Counted from the stretch's first letter, positions 10,054-19,563 are shown. The stretch: 64,000 bases of DNA from Azospirillum sp. TSH58 (GCF_003119115.1 NZ_CP022369.1:1-64000); one strand, 5' to 3'. Made by a program: numbers and translations. The notes: generated by a model from the letters alone, not told the origin.

Positions 10054-11259
10054 ATGGAAACCATCGACCCCGTCGTCATCGTGTCCGCCGCGCGCACGCC
10101 GCTCGGCCGTTTCCAGGGGGAGCTGTCGGCTCTGCCCGCCCACGCGCTGGGCGCCCATGCCGTCCGCGCCGCCCTGAGCCGCGCCGGATTAAGCCGCGCC
10201 GGGCTGGCGCCGGAACGGGTGGACGAGGTGTTGCTCGGCTGCGTGCTGCCCGCCGGCCAGGGGCAGGCGCCGGCCCGGCAGGCGGCGCGCGGCGCCGGTC
10301 TGCCCGACGCGACCGGCGCCACCACCGTCAACAAGGTCTGCGGCTCCGGCATGAAGGCGACGATGCTCGCCCACGATCTGATCCGCGCCGGTTCCGCGGA
10401 CATCGTGGTCGCCGGCGGCATGGAATCGATGTCCAACGCGCCCTATCTGCTCGCCAAGGCGCGCGGCGGCTACCGCATCGGGCACGACCGCATCCTCGAC
10501 CACCTGATGCTCGACGGGCTGGAGGACGCCTATGAGGGCGGGCGCCCCATGGGCGATTTCGGCGAGGCGACCGCCGCACTTTACGGCTTCACCCGCGCCG
10601 AGCAGGATGCCTACGCCGTCGAGACGCTGACCCGCGCCCGCGCCGCCATCGCGAGCGGCGCCTTCGCCGCGGAGATCGCGCCCGTGACCCTCGCCGTGAA
10701 GGGCGGCGAGCGGACCGTCGCCGACGACGAGAATCCGCTGAAGGTCGCGCCGGAGAAGATTCCAGCGCTGAAGCCGGCTTTCCGCCGCGACGGCACGATC
10801 ACGGCGGCCAGTTCATCGGCCAACGCCGACGGGGCGGCGGCGCTGCTGCTCACCCGCCGCTCGCTGGCGGAACGCGAGGGGCTGCCCGTGCTGGCGACCA
10901 TCCTCGGCCACGCCACCCACAGCCAGGACCCGGCCTGGTTCACCACGGCGCCCATTCCGGCGATCCGCAAGTTGCTCGACCGCGTCGGCTGGAGCGTCGG
11001 CGACGTCGACCTGTTCGAAATCAACGAGGCCTTCGCGGTCGTCGCCATGGCGGCGCAGCGGGACCTCGGCATTCCCCGCGACGCGCTGAACGTCAACGGC
11101 GGAGCCTGCGCGCTCGGCCATCCCATCGGCGCCACCGGCGCGCGGCTGATCGTGACGCTGCTGCACGCGCTGGCCACGCGGGGGCTGCGCCGCGGCGTCG
11201 CCTCCCTGTGCATCGGCGGCGGCGAGGCCACGGCCATCGCGGTCGAACGGCCCGCCTGA
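10054..11259 (+). CDS. Thiolase, acetyl-CoA acetyltransferase family
   Basis: 401 residues with all thiolase catalytic elements: Cys96 in KVCGSGMKA, NEAFA, GACALGHPIGATG with the catalytic His, and the second Cys in CIGGGEATA. The enzyme condenses or cleaves acyl-CoA. Length and motifs fit the biosynthetic AtoB/PhaA-like branch. A ribosome site (AAGGAG) precedes ATG 10054. Residues 41-50 contain a short tandem duplication (LSRAGLSRAG) that pushes the catalytic Cys several positions later than the usual Cys89. It lies between an SDR and an MFS gene, so the operon may degrade or build a small ketoacid. Confidence 0.92.
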   Translation: METIDPVVIVSAARTPLGRFQGELSALPAHALGAHAVRAALSRAGLSRAGLAPERVDEVLLGCVLPAGQGQAPARQAARGAGLPDATGATTVNKVCGSGMKATMLAHDLIRAGSADIVVAGGMESMSNAPYLLAKARGGYRIGHDRILDHLMLDGLEDAYEGGRPMGDFGEATAALYGFTRAEQDAYAVETLTRARAAIASGAFAAEIAPVTLAVKGGERTVADDENPLKVAPEKIPALKPAFRRDGTITAASSSANADGAAALLLTRRSLAEREGLPVLATILGHATHSQDPAWFTTAPIPAIRKLLDRVGWSVGDVDLFEINEAFAVVAMAAQRDLGIPRDALNVNGGACALGHPIGATGARLIVTLLHALATRGLRRGVASLCIGGGEATAIAVERPA

Positions 11260-11287
11260 CCCTTTCCGCCAGACCGGAACCCCATCC

Positions 11288-12574
11288 ATGCTGTCCTCCC
11301 CCGTCGCCGCCGCGCTGGCGCGGCGCAACGTCCATTACGGCTGGGCCGTGGTCGGCGTCACCTTCCTGACCATGCTGGTGTCGGCCGGTGCTGTCGGCGC
11401 CCCCGGCGTCCTCCTGCTGCCCCTGCAGCGCGAGTTCGGCTGGTCCACCGCCGACATCTCCATCGCCCTGGCCATCCGCCTGCTGCTGTTCGGCCTGATG
11501 GGGCCGTTCGCCGCCGCCCTCATCAACCGCTATGGCGTCAAGCGGATGGTGCTGTCCTCGCTGACGCTGGTCAGCGGCGGGCTGCTGCTGTCGCTCGCCA
11601 TGCGCGAGGTCTGGCAGCTGATCCTGCTGTGGGGCTTCGTCGTCGGCTTCGGCACCGGCCTGACCGCCATGGTGCTGGGCGCCACCGTGGCGACGCGCTG
11701 GTTCAGCCGGCGGCGCGGGCTGGTCGTCGGCCTGCTGACCGCCAGCTCGGCAACCGGGCAGCTCGTCTTCATGCCGCTGCTGTCGATGCTGACCGAGCAG
11801 ATGGGCTGGCGCGTGGCGCTGGCGCTGCTGTGCGGGCTGCTGTGGGTGGCGGCGCTGGCCGTGCTCGCCCTGATGCGCGACCGCCCGTCCGACCTTGGGC
11901 TGGCCGCCTATGGCGAGGAGGGTGCGGCGACCGCCCCGCCGCCGCCCGCCGGCTCGGTGGTGGCCGCCGCGCTGGGCGCCCTGCGCGACGCGTCGCGGAC
12001 GCGGGTCTTCTGGGTGCTGTTCGCCACCTTCTTCATCTGCGGGGCGAGCACCAACGGGCTGATCCAGACCCATCTGATCCCGCTCTGCGTCGATTTCGGC
12101 GTGCCGGAGGTGCGGGCCGCCAGCCTGCTGGCGCTGATGGGGATCTTCGACTTCGTCGGCACGGTCGCCTCGGGCTGGCTGTCCGACCGCTACGACAACC
12201 GCTGGCTCCTGTTCTGGTATTACGGGCTGCGCGGGCTGTCGCTGCTGTTCCTGCCCTATTCCGACTTCACGCTCTACGGCCTGTCGCTGTTCGCGGTGTT
12301 CTACGGTCTGGACTGGATCGCCACCGTGCCGCCGACCGTCCGGCTGACCGCCGAGCGGTTCGGGAGGGAGCGCGCCAACCTCGTCTTCGGCTGGATCTTC
12401 GCCGGGCACCAGATCGGTGCGGCCTGCGCCGCCTTCGGGGCCGGCTACGCCCGCAGCACGCTGGACAGCTACCTGCCGGCCTTCTTCATCGCCGGGCTGC
12501 TCTGCCTGGGGGCCGCGCTGCTGGTGCCGACGCTGGGCCGCGCGCCGGCCGCCAAGCCGGTGCCGGCGACCTGA
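11288..12574 (+). CDS. MFS transporter
   Basis: 428-residue major facilitator with about 12 hydrophobic segments, a long central loop near residues 205-225 and the inter-helix motif GWLSDRYDNRW in the second half. It resembles the monocarboxylate/oxalate-formate-type MFS group. It is the last gene of the TetR-controlled operon 28 bases after the thiolase, which suggests uptake or export of the compound that the SDR and thiolase handle. The ribosome site is weak. Confidence 0.85.
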   Translation: MLSSPVAAALARRNVHYGWAVVGVTFLTMLVSAGAVGAPGVLLLPLQREFGWSTADISIALAIRLLLFGLMGPFAAALINRYGVKRMVLSSLTLVSGGLLLSLAMREVWQLILLWGFVVGFGTGLTAMVLGATVATRWFSRRRGLVVGLLTASSATGQLVFMPLLSMLTEQMGWRVALALLCGLLWVAALAVLALMRDRPSDLGLAAYGEEGAATAPPPPAGSVVAAALGALRDASRTRVFWVLFATFFICGASTNGLIQTHLIPLCVDFGVPEVRAASLLALMGIFDFVGTVASGWLSDRYDNRWLLFWYYGLRGLSLLFLPYSDFTLYGLSLFAVFYGLDWIATVPPTVRLTAERFGRERANLVFGWIFAGHQIGAACAAFGAGYARSTLDSYLPAFFIAGLLCLGAALLVPTLGRAPAAKPVPAT

Positions 12575-12610
12575 GGGCGCCCATTCAAGGCTTCGACGTT
12601 GGCGCAGTAG

Positions 12611-12729
12611 CCCTCTCCCCTCCGGGGAGAGGGTGGCCCGAAGGGCCGGTGAGGGGGATGCGCGTAGCGGTACGTCCGGCAAAAGCGCACCCCCCTCACC
12701 CTACCCCTCTCCCCAGGGGGGAGAGGGAA
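12611..12729. repeat. GC-rich intergenic repeat, long composite palindrome
   Basis: The spacer after the MFS gene contains CCCTCTCCCC, three bases, then GGGGAGAGGG (12611-12633). A second arm follows: GGTGAGGGGGATGCGC faces GCGCACCCCCCTCACC, and a further CCCCTCTCCCC-type arm ends near 12729. The whole can fold into one long cruciform. Related elements occur at 16090, 23371, 40684 and 46155. They lie in gaps between transcription units or genes and could act as REP-like elements or Rho-independent-like stops without a T-run. Confidence 0.8.
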
Positions 12730-12873
12730 CAACCAAAGCGATTGCCGTCCCGCCCCACCAAAGCCCCATCGACTTCGGGCCGGGCTGTGCTTAGATAGGC
12801 GCAGCCCGGCCCGCTCCGTTTGGGTCTATCCAAACACGGGCCGGGCCATCCCCACTGCGTCGATGGACCGACC

Positions 12874-13872
12874 ATGGACAAACTGCACGCGATGCGCGTC
12901 TTCGTCCGCGTCGTCGAGGTCAACAGCTTCACCAAGGCCGCCGACACGCTGGGCCTGCCGCGAGCCTCGGTGACGACGACCATCCAGAATCTGGAGGCGG
13001 CGCTCGGCGTCCGCCTGCTCCAGCGGACGACCCGCAAGCTGAGCCTGACGCTCGACGGCGCCGCCTATCTGGAGGGCGCCACCCGCATCCTCTCCGACCT
13101 GGAGGAGATCGAAACCTCCTTCACCAGCGCCCGCAAGACGCCGCGCGGGCGGCTGCGGGTGGACATGCCGGGCTCGGTCGGGCGGCTCATCATCATCCCG
13201 ACCATCCACGAGTTCCACGCCCGCTACCCCGACATCGAGATCATGATCGGGATGAGCGACCGCCCCATCGACCTGATCCAGGAGGGGGTGGACTGCGTGC
13301 TGCGCGTCGGCGATCTGGTGGATTCCAGCCTGATCGCCCGCCGGGTCGGCGCCTTCCGCCCGGTCACCGTCGCCAGCCCGGCCTATCTCGCCCGGCACGG
13401 CACGCCCCGGACCATCGAGGAGCTGGAAGGGCACGTCGCCGTCAACTACTTCACCCGCACCGGCAAGATGCACGAGATGAGCTTCGAGCGCGACGGCGTC
13501 ACCCACGAGGTGAAGCTGAACGGCCCGGTCTCGGTCAACGACGCCGACGCCTACGTCACCTGCGCGCTGGAGGGGCTGGGCATCGGGCAGATCGCCCGCT
13601 TCATGGCGCTGCCCCACCTGCGCAGCGGCGCCCTGGTGGAAATCCTCAAGGACTGGCGCCCGGAGCTGATGCCGATCTCCGCGCTCTACCCGCACAACCG
13701 CCACCTGTCGCCCAAGGTCCGCGCCTTCGTCGATTGGGTCGCCGAGCTGTTCGAAGGGTGCCCGCTGATGCAGGGCGAGGAGATCGACGGCTACGAGTGC
13801 CCGGAGCGGGAGAAGCCCGTGCCGGCGCCGGCCACCGCGGAATCGGAGGACGTCTGCCTCTGTGTGATGTGA
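12874..13872 (+). CDS. LysR-family transcriptional regulator
   Basis: 332 residues. The N-terminal winged helix-turn-helix (MDKLHAMRVFVRVVEVNSF, then PRASVTTTIQNLEAALGVRLLQRTTR) is followed by a substrate-binding domain, as in the CrgA/AaeR-like LysR group. ATG 12874 begins the conserved domain; the open frame upstream lacks it. The C-terminal 30 or so residues form a charged and proline-rich extension ending in Cys residues that is not part of the core family. It lies upstream of the hydrolase and RND efflux genes and probably controls them. The stop codon sits inside a tandem repeat. Confidence 0.9.
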   Translation: MDKLHAMRVFVRVVEVNSFTKAADTLGLPRASVTTTIQNLEAALGVRLLQRTTRKLSLTLDGAAYLEGATRILSDLEEIETSFTSARKTPRGRLRVDMPGSVGRLIIIPTIHEFHARYPDIEIMIGMSDRPIDLIQEGVDCVLRVGDLVDSSLIARRVGAFRPVTVASPAYLARHGTPRTIEELEGHVAVNYFTRTGKMHEMSFERDGVTHEVKLNGPVSVNDADAYVTCALEGLGIGQIARFMALPHLRSGALVEILKDWRPELMPISALYPHNRHLSPKVRAFVDWVAELFEGCPLMQGEEIDGYECPEREKPVPAPATAESEDVCLCVM

Positions 13873-13905
13873 GTTGGGCGTGATGTGAGTTGGGCGTGAT
13901 GTGAG
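13864..13905. repeat. 16-base tandem direct repeat at the end of the LysR gene
   Basis: GTGATGTGAGTTGGGC occurs twice in a row (13864-13879 and 13880-13895) and a third time in part (GTGATGTGAG at 13896-13905). The first copy contains the TGA stop of the LysR gene. The array is perfect, so it is probably recent or unstable. Confidence 0.9.
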
Positions 13906-14024
13906 CCGGATTGTTCATCCGATCCGAATTGTGTTGCCGTTGACCGCGTATTTATTCCGACCGGCCAAACGCCCACACTCCCTCCTGTTGCAATGCGGGA
14001 GGGGTGCTGGGGCACCGTCGGATC

Positions 14025-14876
14025 ATGGGCCGCTCGTCGGAACCGTCGAAAACACGCAAGACCGGAACAGAGCCGTGCCGGCTCTCGGTCGATGACCGGA
14101 CCATCGCCGGCCACGTCCAGGACATCCGGCTGCGGCTCTACCGGCCGCTGATCGGGCTGACCGTTCCGGCGCTGCTGTACCTGCATGGCGGTGGCTTCAC
14201 CTCCGGCTCGCTGGAGGAGGCGGAAACCGCCGCCGCCGCCATCGCGGAGAGCGTGCCGGCGCTGGTCGTCTCGGTCGGCTATTCGCTGGCCCCGGCCCAC
14301 TGCTTCCCCACCGCGGCCCACGACGCCCACCAGGCGGCGCTGTGGACCCTCGCCGAGGCGCGCGACCTGAACATCGCCAAGGGCGGGCTGGGCGTCGCCG
14401 GGCACGACGCGGGCGGCCATGTCGCCGCCTCGCTGACCTTCCTGGCCCGCGACCAGGGCGAGGTGGACATCCGCGCGCAGGCCCTGCTCGGCCCGATGCT
14501 GGATCCCAGCCTGACCCGCGCCGGCGACGCCCAGGCGATGCAGTGCGACGTTCCGGCGACCGCCTACGCCCGCTGCTACCGCGCCTATCTGCCCGACGCC
14601 GCGCAGCGTGTGCACCCCTACGCCGCACCATTGGATTCCCGCCGGCTGGCCGGGCTGCCGCCGACGCTGATCGTCACCGCGCAGAAGGACGTCCTGCGCA
14701 TCGAGGCGGAGCAGTACGCCGCCAACCTGATCGGAGCCGGCGTGCCCACCGAGGTCACCCGCTTCCCCGCCATTTCGCACGCCGCCCTGCCCGGCCACCG
14801 CCCGGCGCTGCTGGCGGTCGCCGACTTCTTCCGCCGCCGCCTGTCCCCCGTGGACGGCCACGGCGCCCTTGTCTGA
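14025..14876 (+). CDS. Alpha/beta-hydrolase of the HSL type with an Asp in place of the nucleophile Ser
   Basis: About 283 residues. The oxyanion motif HGGGF and the SYSLAPAHCFPTA stretch identify the hormone-sensitive-lipase family. The nucleophile elbow, normally G-D-S-A-G-G, reads GHDAGG here, so Ser is replaced by Asp. The acid (KDVLR) and the His (SHAAL) are still present. The protein may therefore be a non-esterase, use Asp as nucleophile, or be inactive. Start is ATG 14025 or GTG 14004; neither has a clear ribosome site. It sits 22 bases before an RND efflux adaptor, which suggests a linked role in handling a toxic compound. Confidence 0.8.
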   Translation: MGRSSEPSKTRKTGTEPCRLSVDDRTIAGHVQDIRLRLYRPLIGLTVPALLYLHGGGFTSGSLEEAETAAAAIAESVPALVVSVGYSLAPAHCFPTAAHDAHQAALWTLAEARDLNIAKGGLGVAGHDAGGHVAASLTFLARDQGEVDIRAQALLGPMLDPSLTRAGDAQAMQCDVPATAYARCYRAYLPDAAQRVHPYAAPLDSRRLAGLPPTLIVTAQKDVLRIEAEQYAANLIGAGVPTEVTRFPAISHAALPGHRPALLAVADFFRRRLSPVDGHGALV

Positions 14877-14898
14877 TCCTCCCCAGGAGAGTGGTCCC

Positions 14899-16080
14899 AT
14901 GTCGTTGTCTCCTTCGAAGCTCGCCCTCCTTCTCGCCGTCGGCGCCGCCACCGCCGGCGTGGCCGGCGTCGTCACCACCCAGGGCCACGCCGACGCCCCC
15001 GCGGCGGCGGCCGCCGCCCCACCGCCGCCCGAGGTGGACGTGGCGCCGGTCGTCGCCCGCAAGATCACCGACTGGCAGTCCTATTCGGGCCGCCTGGAGG
15101 CGGTGGACCGGGTGGAGGTGCGCCCGCAGGTGTCCGGCGCCATCACCGCCGTCCATTTCCGCAACGGCGCCCTGGTGAAGAAGGGCGATCCCCTCTTCAC
15201 CATCGACCCGCGCCCCCACGTCGCCGAGGTCGCCCGCGCCGAGGCCCAGGTCGCCGCCGCGCAGGCCTCGGTGCGCTTCACCGCCGCCGACCTCGACCGC
15301 GCCCAGCGGCTGGTGCAGAACAACACCGTCTCGCGCCAGACGCTCGACGAGAAGGAGAACGCCGCCCGCGAGGCCGTCGCCAACCTGAAGGCGGCGCAGG
15401 CGGCGCTCGACCTCGCCCGCATCGACCTGGAGCACACCCAGGTGACCGCCCCGATCTCCGGCCGCGTCTCGCGCGCCGAGGCGACGGTCGGCAATGTCGT
15501 GGCCTCCGGCGCCTCCGCCGCCCCGCTGACGACGCTGGTCTCGGTCTCGCCGATCTACGCCTCCTTCGACGTCGACGAGCAGACCTACCTGCGCCACATC
15601 GCCAGCGTGAAGGACGCCGCCGACGTGCCGGTCCAGCTCGGCCTCGCCAACGAGAACGGCTATTCGCGCGGCGGCACGGTGGAGCATGTGGACAACCGGC
15701 TCGATGCCGTGTCCGGCACCATCCGCGTGCGCGCCAAGTTCGACAATCCCGACGGGATGCTGGTCCCCGGCCTCTACGCCCGCGTCAAGGTCGGCGGCAG
15801 CACCCCGCACGACGCGCTGATGGTCGAGGACCGCGCCATCAACACCGACCAGGACAAGAAGTTCGTCCTGGTGGTCGGCGGCGACGACACCGTGCAGTAC
15901 CGCGAGATCATCCCGGGTGCTGCGCAGAACGGCTTGCGCGTGGTCAAGAGCGGCCTCGCCGCCGGGGAGCGCATCGTCGTCAACGGGATCCAGCACGCCC
16001 GGCCGGGCGCCCGCATCAGCCCGAAGACCGTGGCGATGGGCAAGCCGGCGGACGCCATCGAGACCGCCGCGAACCAGTAA
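14899..16080 (+). CDS. RND efflux periplasmic adaptor (membrane fusion protein)
   Basis: 393 residues. An N-terminal hydrophobic signal or anchor is followed by the HlyD/AcrA pattern: the lipoyl-like half-motif VRPQVSGAITAVHFRNGALVKKG, a coiled-coil hairpin rich in Ala and Glu (about residues 100-170), and the returning lipoyl half (VTAPISGRVSRAEATVGNVV). It bridges an inner-membrane RND pump to an outer-membrane channel. ATG 14899 has an AGGAG ribosome site. It closely resembles the MexE/AcrA group and is followed by its pump gene. Confidence 0.93.
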   Translation: MSLSPSKLALLLAVGAATAGVAGVVTTQGHADAPAAAAAAPPPPEVDVAPVVARKITDWQSYSGRLEAVDRVEVRPQVSGAITAVHFRNGALVKKGDPLFTIDPRPHVAEVARAEAQVAAAQASVRFTAADLDRAQRLVQNNTVSRQTLDEKENAAREAVANLKAAQAALDLARIDLEHTQVTAPISGRVSRAEATVGNVVASGASAAPLTTLVSVSPIYASFDVDEQTYLRHIASVKDAADVPVQLGLANENGYSRGGTVEHVDNRLDAVSGTIRVRAKFDNPDGMLVPGLYARVKVGGSTPHDALMVEDRAINTDQDKKFVLVVGGDDTVQYREIIPGAAQNGLRVVKSGLAAGERIVVNGIQHARPGARISPKTVAMGKPADAIETAANQ

Positions 16081-16089
16081 CAGCCCCGC

Positions 16090-16132
16090 CCCCTCCCCAA
16101 CCCTCTCCCACGCAACGGGGGGAGGGAGGGGG
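16090..16132. repeat. GC-rich inverted repeat between adaptor and pump genes
   Basis: Pyrimidine-rich CCCTCCCC and CCCTCTCCC stretches face the purine-rich GGGGGGAGGGAGGGGG stretch across a short spacer. This is a looser member of the CCCTC/GAGGG family seen elsewhere in the window. It may form a hairpin that lowers expression of the distal gene. Confidence 0.55.
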
Positions 16133-16185
16133 CCTTGCGTCCAAACCCCATGCCAAACTCCATGCCGCCCGCTGGGAAGGCCATC

Positions 16186-19100
16186 ATGAACATCTCCAAA
16201 TTCTTCATCGACCGCCCGATCTTCGCGGGCGTGCTGTCGGTGGCGCTGTTCCTGGCGGGAGCGATCTCGCTGTTCCAGCTGCCCATCTCCGAATACCCGG
16301 AAGTCGTTCCGCCGTCCGTCGTCGTCCGCGCCCAGTTTCCGGGCGCCAACCCCAAGGTCATCGCCGAAACGGTCGCCTCCCCGCTGGAGGAGCAGATCAA
16401 CGGCGTCGAAAACATGCTGTACATGCAGTCGCAGGCCAACAGCGACGGCAACATGGCGCTGACCGTGACCTTCCGGCTGGGCACCGACCCGGACAAGGCG
16501 CAGCAGCTCGTGCAGAACCGGGTGGCGCAGGCGTTGCCGCGCCTGCCGTCCGACGTGCAGCGGCTGGGCGTGACGACGGTCAAAAGCTCGCCCACCCTGA
16601 CCATGGTCGTGCATCTGCTGTCGCCCAACGACCGCTACGACATGACCTACCTGCGCAACTACGCCATCCTGAACGTCAAGGACCGGCTGAGCCGGATCTC
16701 CGGCGTCGGCGAGGTGCAGGTGTGGGGCGCCGGCGACTATTCCATGCGCGTCTGGCTCGACCCCAACAAGGTCGCGCAGCGCGGCCTGACCGCGTCCGAC
16801 GTGGTGGCGGCGATCCGCGAGCAGAATGTCCAGGTCGCGGCGGGCGTCATCGGCGCCTCCCCCTCCCTGCCCGACACGCCCCTGCAGCTCTCGATCAACG
16901 CGCAAGGCCGCCTGACGACGCCGGAGGAGTTCGGCGCGATCATCCTGAAGACCGGTGAACAGGGCGGCGTCACCCTGCTGCGCGACGTCGCCCGCGTCGA
17001 GCTGGCGGCGGCGCAGTACGGCCTGCGTTCGCTGCTCGACAACAAGCCGGCGGTGGCGCTGGGCATCAACCAGTCGCCGGGCGCCAACGCGCTGGCCATC
17101 TCCGACGCCATCCGGGCGACCATGGCCGATCTCAAGGCCGACATGCCGGACGGCGTCGATTACAGCATCGTCTACGACCCGACGCAGTTCGTCCGCTCCA
17201 GCATCGACGCGGTGATCCACACGCTGCTGGAAGCCGTCGCCCTGGTCGTGCTGGTGGTCATCGTCTTCCTCCAGACCTGGCGCGCCTCGATCATCCCGCT
17301 GCTGGCGGTTCCGGTGTCCATCGTCGGCACCTTCTCGCTGATGCTGGGCTTGGGCTATTCGATCAACGCGCTGTCGCTGTTCGGCATGGTGCTGGCCATC
17401 GGCATCGTCGTGGACGACGCCATCGTCGTGGTGGAGAACGTCGAGCGCAACATCGAGAACGGCCTGTCGGCCAAGGAAGCGACCTACCGCGCCATGCAGG
17501 AGGTCAGCGGCCCGATCATCGCCATCGCGCTGACGCTGGTCGCCGTCTTCGTCCCGCTGGCGGCCATGAGCGGCCTGACCGGCGAGTTCTACAAGCAGTT
17601 CGCGATGACCATCGCGATCTCCACCGTCATCTCCGCCTTCAACTCGCTGACCCTGTCGCCGGCCCTGGCGGCCGTGCTGCTGCGCGGCCACGACCAGCCG
17701 CAGGACTGGCTGACCCGCGCGATGAACAAGGTCTTCGGCGGCTTCTTCCGGCTGTTCAACCGGGTCTTCCACCGCGCCTCGACCGGCTACGGCCGCGGCG
17801 TCGGCGGGGTGGTGCGGCACAAAGGGCTGATGATGCTGGTCTATGTCGGGCTGCTCGGCGTCACCGTGCTGCTCGGCCGCACCGTGCCGATGGGCTTCGT
17901 CCCGGCGCAGGACAAGGAATACCTCATCAGCTTCGCCCAGCTTCCCAACGGCGCCTCGCTCGACCGGACGGAGGCGGTGATCCGCGAGATGACCGACATC
18001 GCCCTGGCCCGCCCCGGCGTGCAGAGCGCCGTCGCCTTCCCCGGCCTGTCGGTCAACGGCTTCACCAACAGCTCCAGCGCCGGCATCGTCTTCGTCACGC
18101 TGAAGCCCTTCGCCGAGCGCAAGGACCCCTCGCTGTCGGCCGCCGCCATCGCCGGTGATCTGCAGAAGCGCTACGCCGGGCTGAAGGAGGCCTTCGTCGC
18201 CATCTTCCCGCCGCCCCCGGTGATGGGCCTCGGCACGCTGGGCGGCTTCAAGTTGCAGATCGAGGACCGCGGCGCGCTGGGCTACGAGGCGCTGAACGCG
18301 GCGGTCGGGTCCTTCCTCAAGAAGGCCATGGAAACGCCGGAGCTGGGGCCGGCCTTCTCCAGCTACCAGATCAACGTGCCGCAGCTCGACGTCGATCTCG
18401 ACCGCGTGAAGGCCAAGCAGCAGGGCGTGCCCATCGGCGAGGTGTTCGACACCATGCAGATCTATCTGGGCTCGCTCTATGTGAACGACTTCAACAGCTT
18501 CGGCCGCGTCTACCAGGTCCGCGTCCAGGCCGACGCGCCCTTCCGCGCCGAATCCGCCGACATCGGCCTGCTGAAGACGCGCAACGCCCAGGGCGACATG
18601 GTGCCGCTCTCCTCGCTGGTCACCGTCAAGCAGAGCTACGGGCCGGAGATGGTCGTGCGCTACAACGGCTACACCGCCGCCGACATCAACGGCGGCCCGG
18701 CTCCCGGCTATTCCTCCGGTCAGGCGCAGGCGGCGGCGGAGCGCATCGCCCATGAGACCCTGCCGCGCGGCGTGCGGTTCGAATGGACCGACCTGACCTA
18801 TCAGGAGATCCTGGCCGGCAACGCGGCGCTGTGGATCTTCCCCATCAGCATCCTGCTCGTCTTCCTAGTGCTGGCCGCCCAGTACGAGAGCCTGACGCTG
18901 CCGCTCGCCATCCTGCTGATCGTGCCGATGAGCCTGATGTCGGCGCTGGCCGGGGTGTGGCTGACGGGGGGCGACAACAACATCTTCACCCAGATCGGCT
19001 TCATGGTGCTGGTCGGCCTGTCGGCGAAGAACGCCATCCTGATCGTCGAGTTCGCCCGCGAGCTGGAGCATCAGGGGCGCAGCGTGGTGCAGGCCGCCAT

Positions 19101-19374
19101 CGAAGCCAGCCGGCTGCGGCTGCGGCCCATCCTGATGACCTCCATCGCCTTCATCATGGGCGTGGTGCCGCTGGTCACCTCGACCGGCGCCGGCGCCGAG
19201 ATGCGCCACGCGATGGGCGTGGCGGTGTTCGCCGGGATGATCGGCGTCACCCTGTTCGGCCTGATGCTGACGCCGGTCTTCTACGTCCTGCTGCGCACGA
19301 TGGTCGGGGCCGGCAAGCCGGCGGCGGTGGCGCCGTCCGGTCCGGCCCTCGCCCACGGGCATGGGGACGACTGA
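16186..19374 (+). CDS. RND multidrug efflux permease (HAE1 family)
   Basis: 1062 residues, the usual size for AcrB/MexF-type pumps. It has the N-terminus MNISKFFIDRPIFAGVLSV, the TM4 proton-relay motif GIVVDDAIVVVENVERN, two large periplasmic loops and the late GLSAKNAILIVEFA helix. ATG 16186 is preceded by GGGAAGG and opens the conserved family start. It works as a trimer that exports drugs or metabolites with proton motive force. No outer-membrane channel gene follows, so a TolC-like protein must come from elsewhere. The LysR gene upstream is the likely regulator. Confidence 0.95.
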   Translation: MNISKFFIDRPIFAGVLSVALFLAGAISLFQLPISEYPEVVPPSVVVRAQFPGANPKVIAETVASPLEEQINGVENMLYMQSQANSDGNMALTVTFRLGTDPDKAQQLVQNRVAQALPRLPSDVQRLGVTTVKSSPTLTMVVHLLSPNDRYDMTYLRNYAILNVKDRLSRISGVGEVQVWGAGDYSMRVWLDPNKVAQRGLTASDVVAAIREQNVQVAAGVIGASPSLPDTPLQLSINAQGRLTTPEEFGAIILKTGEQGGVTLLRDVARVELAAAQYGLRSLLDNKPAVALGINQSPGANALAISDAIRATMADLKADMPDGVDYSIVYDPTQFVRSSIDAVIHTLLEAVALVVLVVIVFLQTWRASIIPLLAVPVSIVGTFSLMLGLGYSINALSLFGMVLAIGIVVDDAIVVVENVERNIENGLSAKEATYRAMQEVSGPIIAIALTLVAVFVPLAAMSGLTGEFYKQFAMTIAISTVISAFNSLTLSPALAAVLLRGHDQPQDWLTRAMNKVFGGFFRLFNRVFHRASTGYGRGVGGVVRHKGLMMLVYVGLLGVTVLLGRTVPMGFVPAQDKEYLISFAQLPNGASLDRTEAVIREMTDIALARPGVQSAVAFPGLSVNGFTNSSSAGIVFVTLKPFAERKDPSLSAAAIAGDLQKRYAGLKEAFVAIFPPPPVMGLGTLGGFKLQIEDRGALGYEALNAAVGSFLKKAMETPELGPAFSSYQINVPQLDVDLDRVKAKQQGVPIGEVFDTMQIYLGSLYVNDFNSFGRVYQVRVQADAPFRAESADIGLLKTRNAQGDMVPLSSLVTVKQSYGPEMVVRYNGYTAADINGGPAPGYSSGQAQAAAERIAHETLPRGVRFEWTDLTYQEILAGNAALWIFPISILLVFLVLAAQYESLTLPLAILLIVPMSLMSALAGVWLTGGDNNIFTQIGFMVLVGLSAKNAILIVEFARELEHQGRSVVQAAIEASRLRLRPILMTSIAFIMGVVPLVTSTGAGAEMRHAMGVAVFAGMIGVTLFGLMLTPVFYVLLRTMVGAGKPAAVAPSGPALAHGHGDD

Positions 19375-19563
19375 GCGTCCCTGAGGGAACCGTCGCCTTA
19401 GACGTGGCGGGGAGCCGGGGCCGAAAGCCCCGCTCCCCGCCGCGCCGTTTCTCCGCCGACCCTCCCCCTGCTTGCTCTGGCGCAACGATCGGCGAAGGTC
19501 CAGCCGGCACTCTCGTCTTCAAGCACCGCCCATCCGCTGGCGGCCCCGGTTGGAGACTCCATC

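Noticed and set aside
12611-12729. GC-rich hairpins as classical intrinsic terminators
   Set aside because: No T-run follows the stems, so they are listed as repeats only.
13858-13872. Cys-rich C-terminus of the LysR protein as a lipidation or CaaX-like signal
   Set aside because: The Cys is not at the fourth position from the end, and such processing is not expected in bacteria.
14755-18753. 1332-codon open frame on the minus strand opposite the RND efflux genes
   Set aside because: It is antisense to clear adaptor and pump genes, and its composition is low-complexity His/Gly/Arg/Asp typical of high-GC shadow frames.
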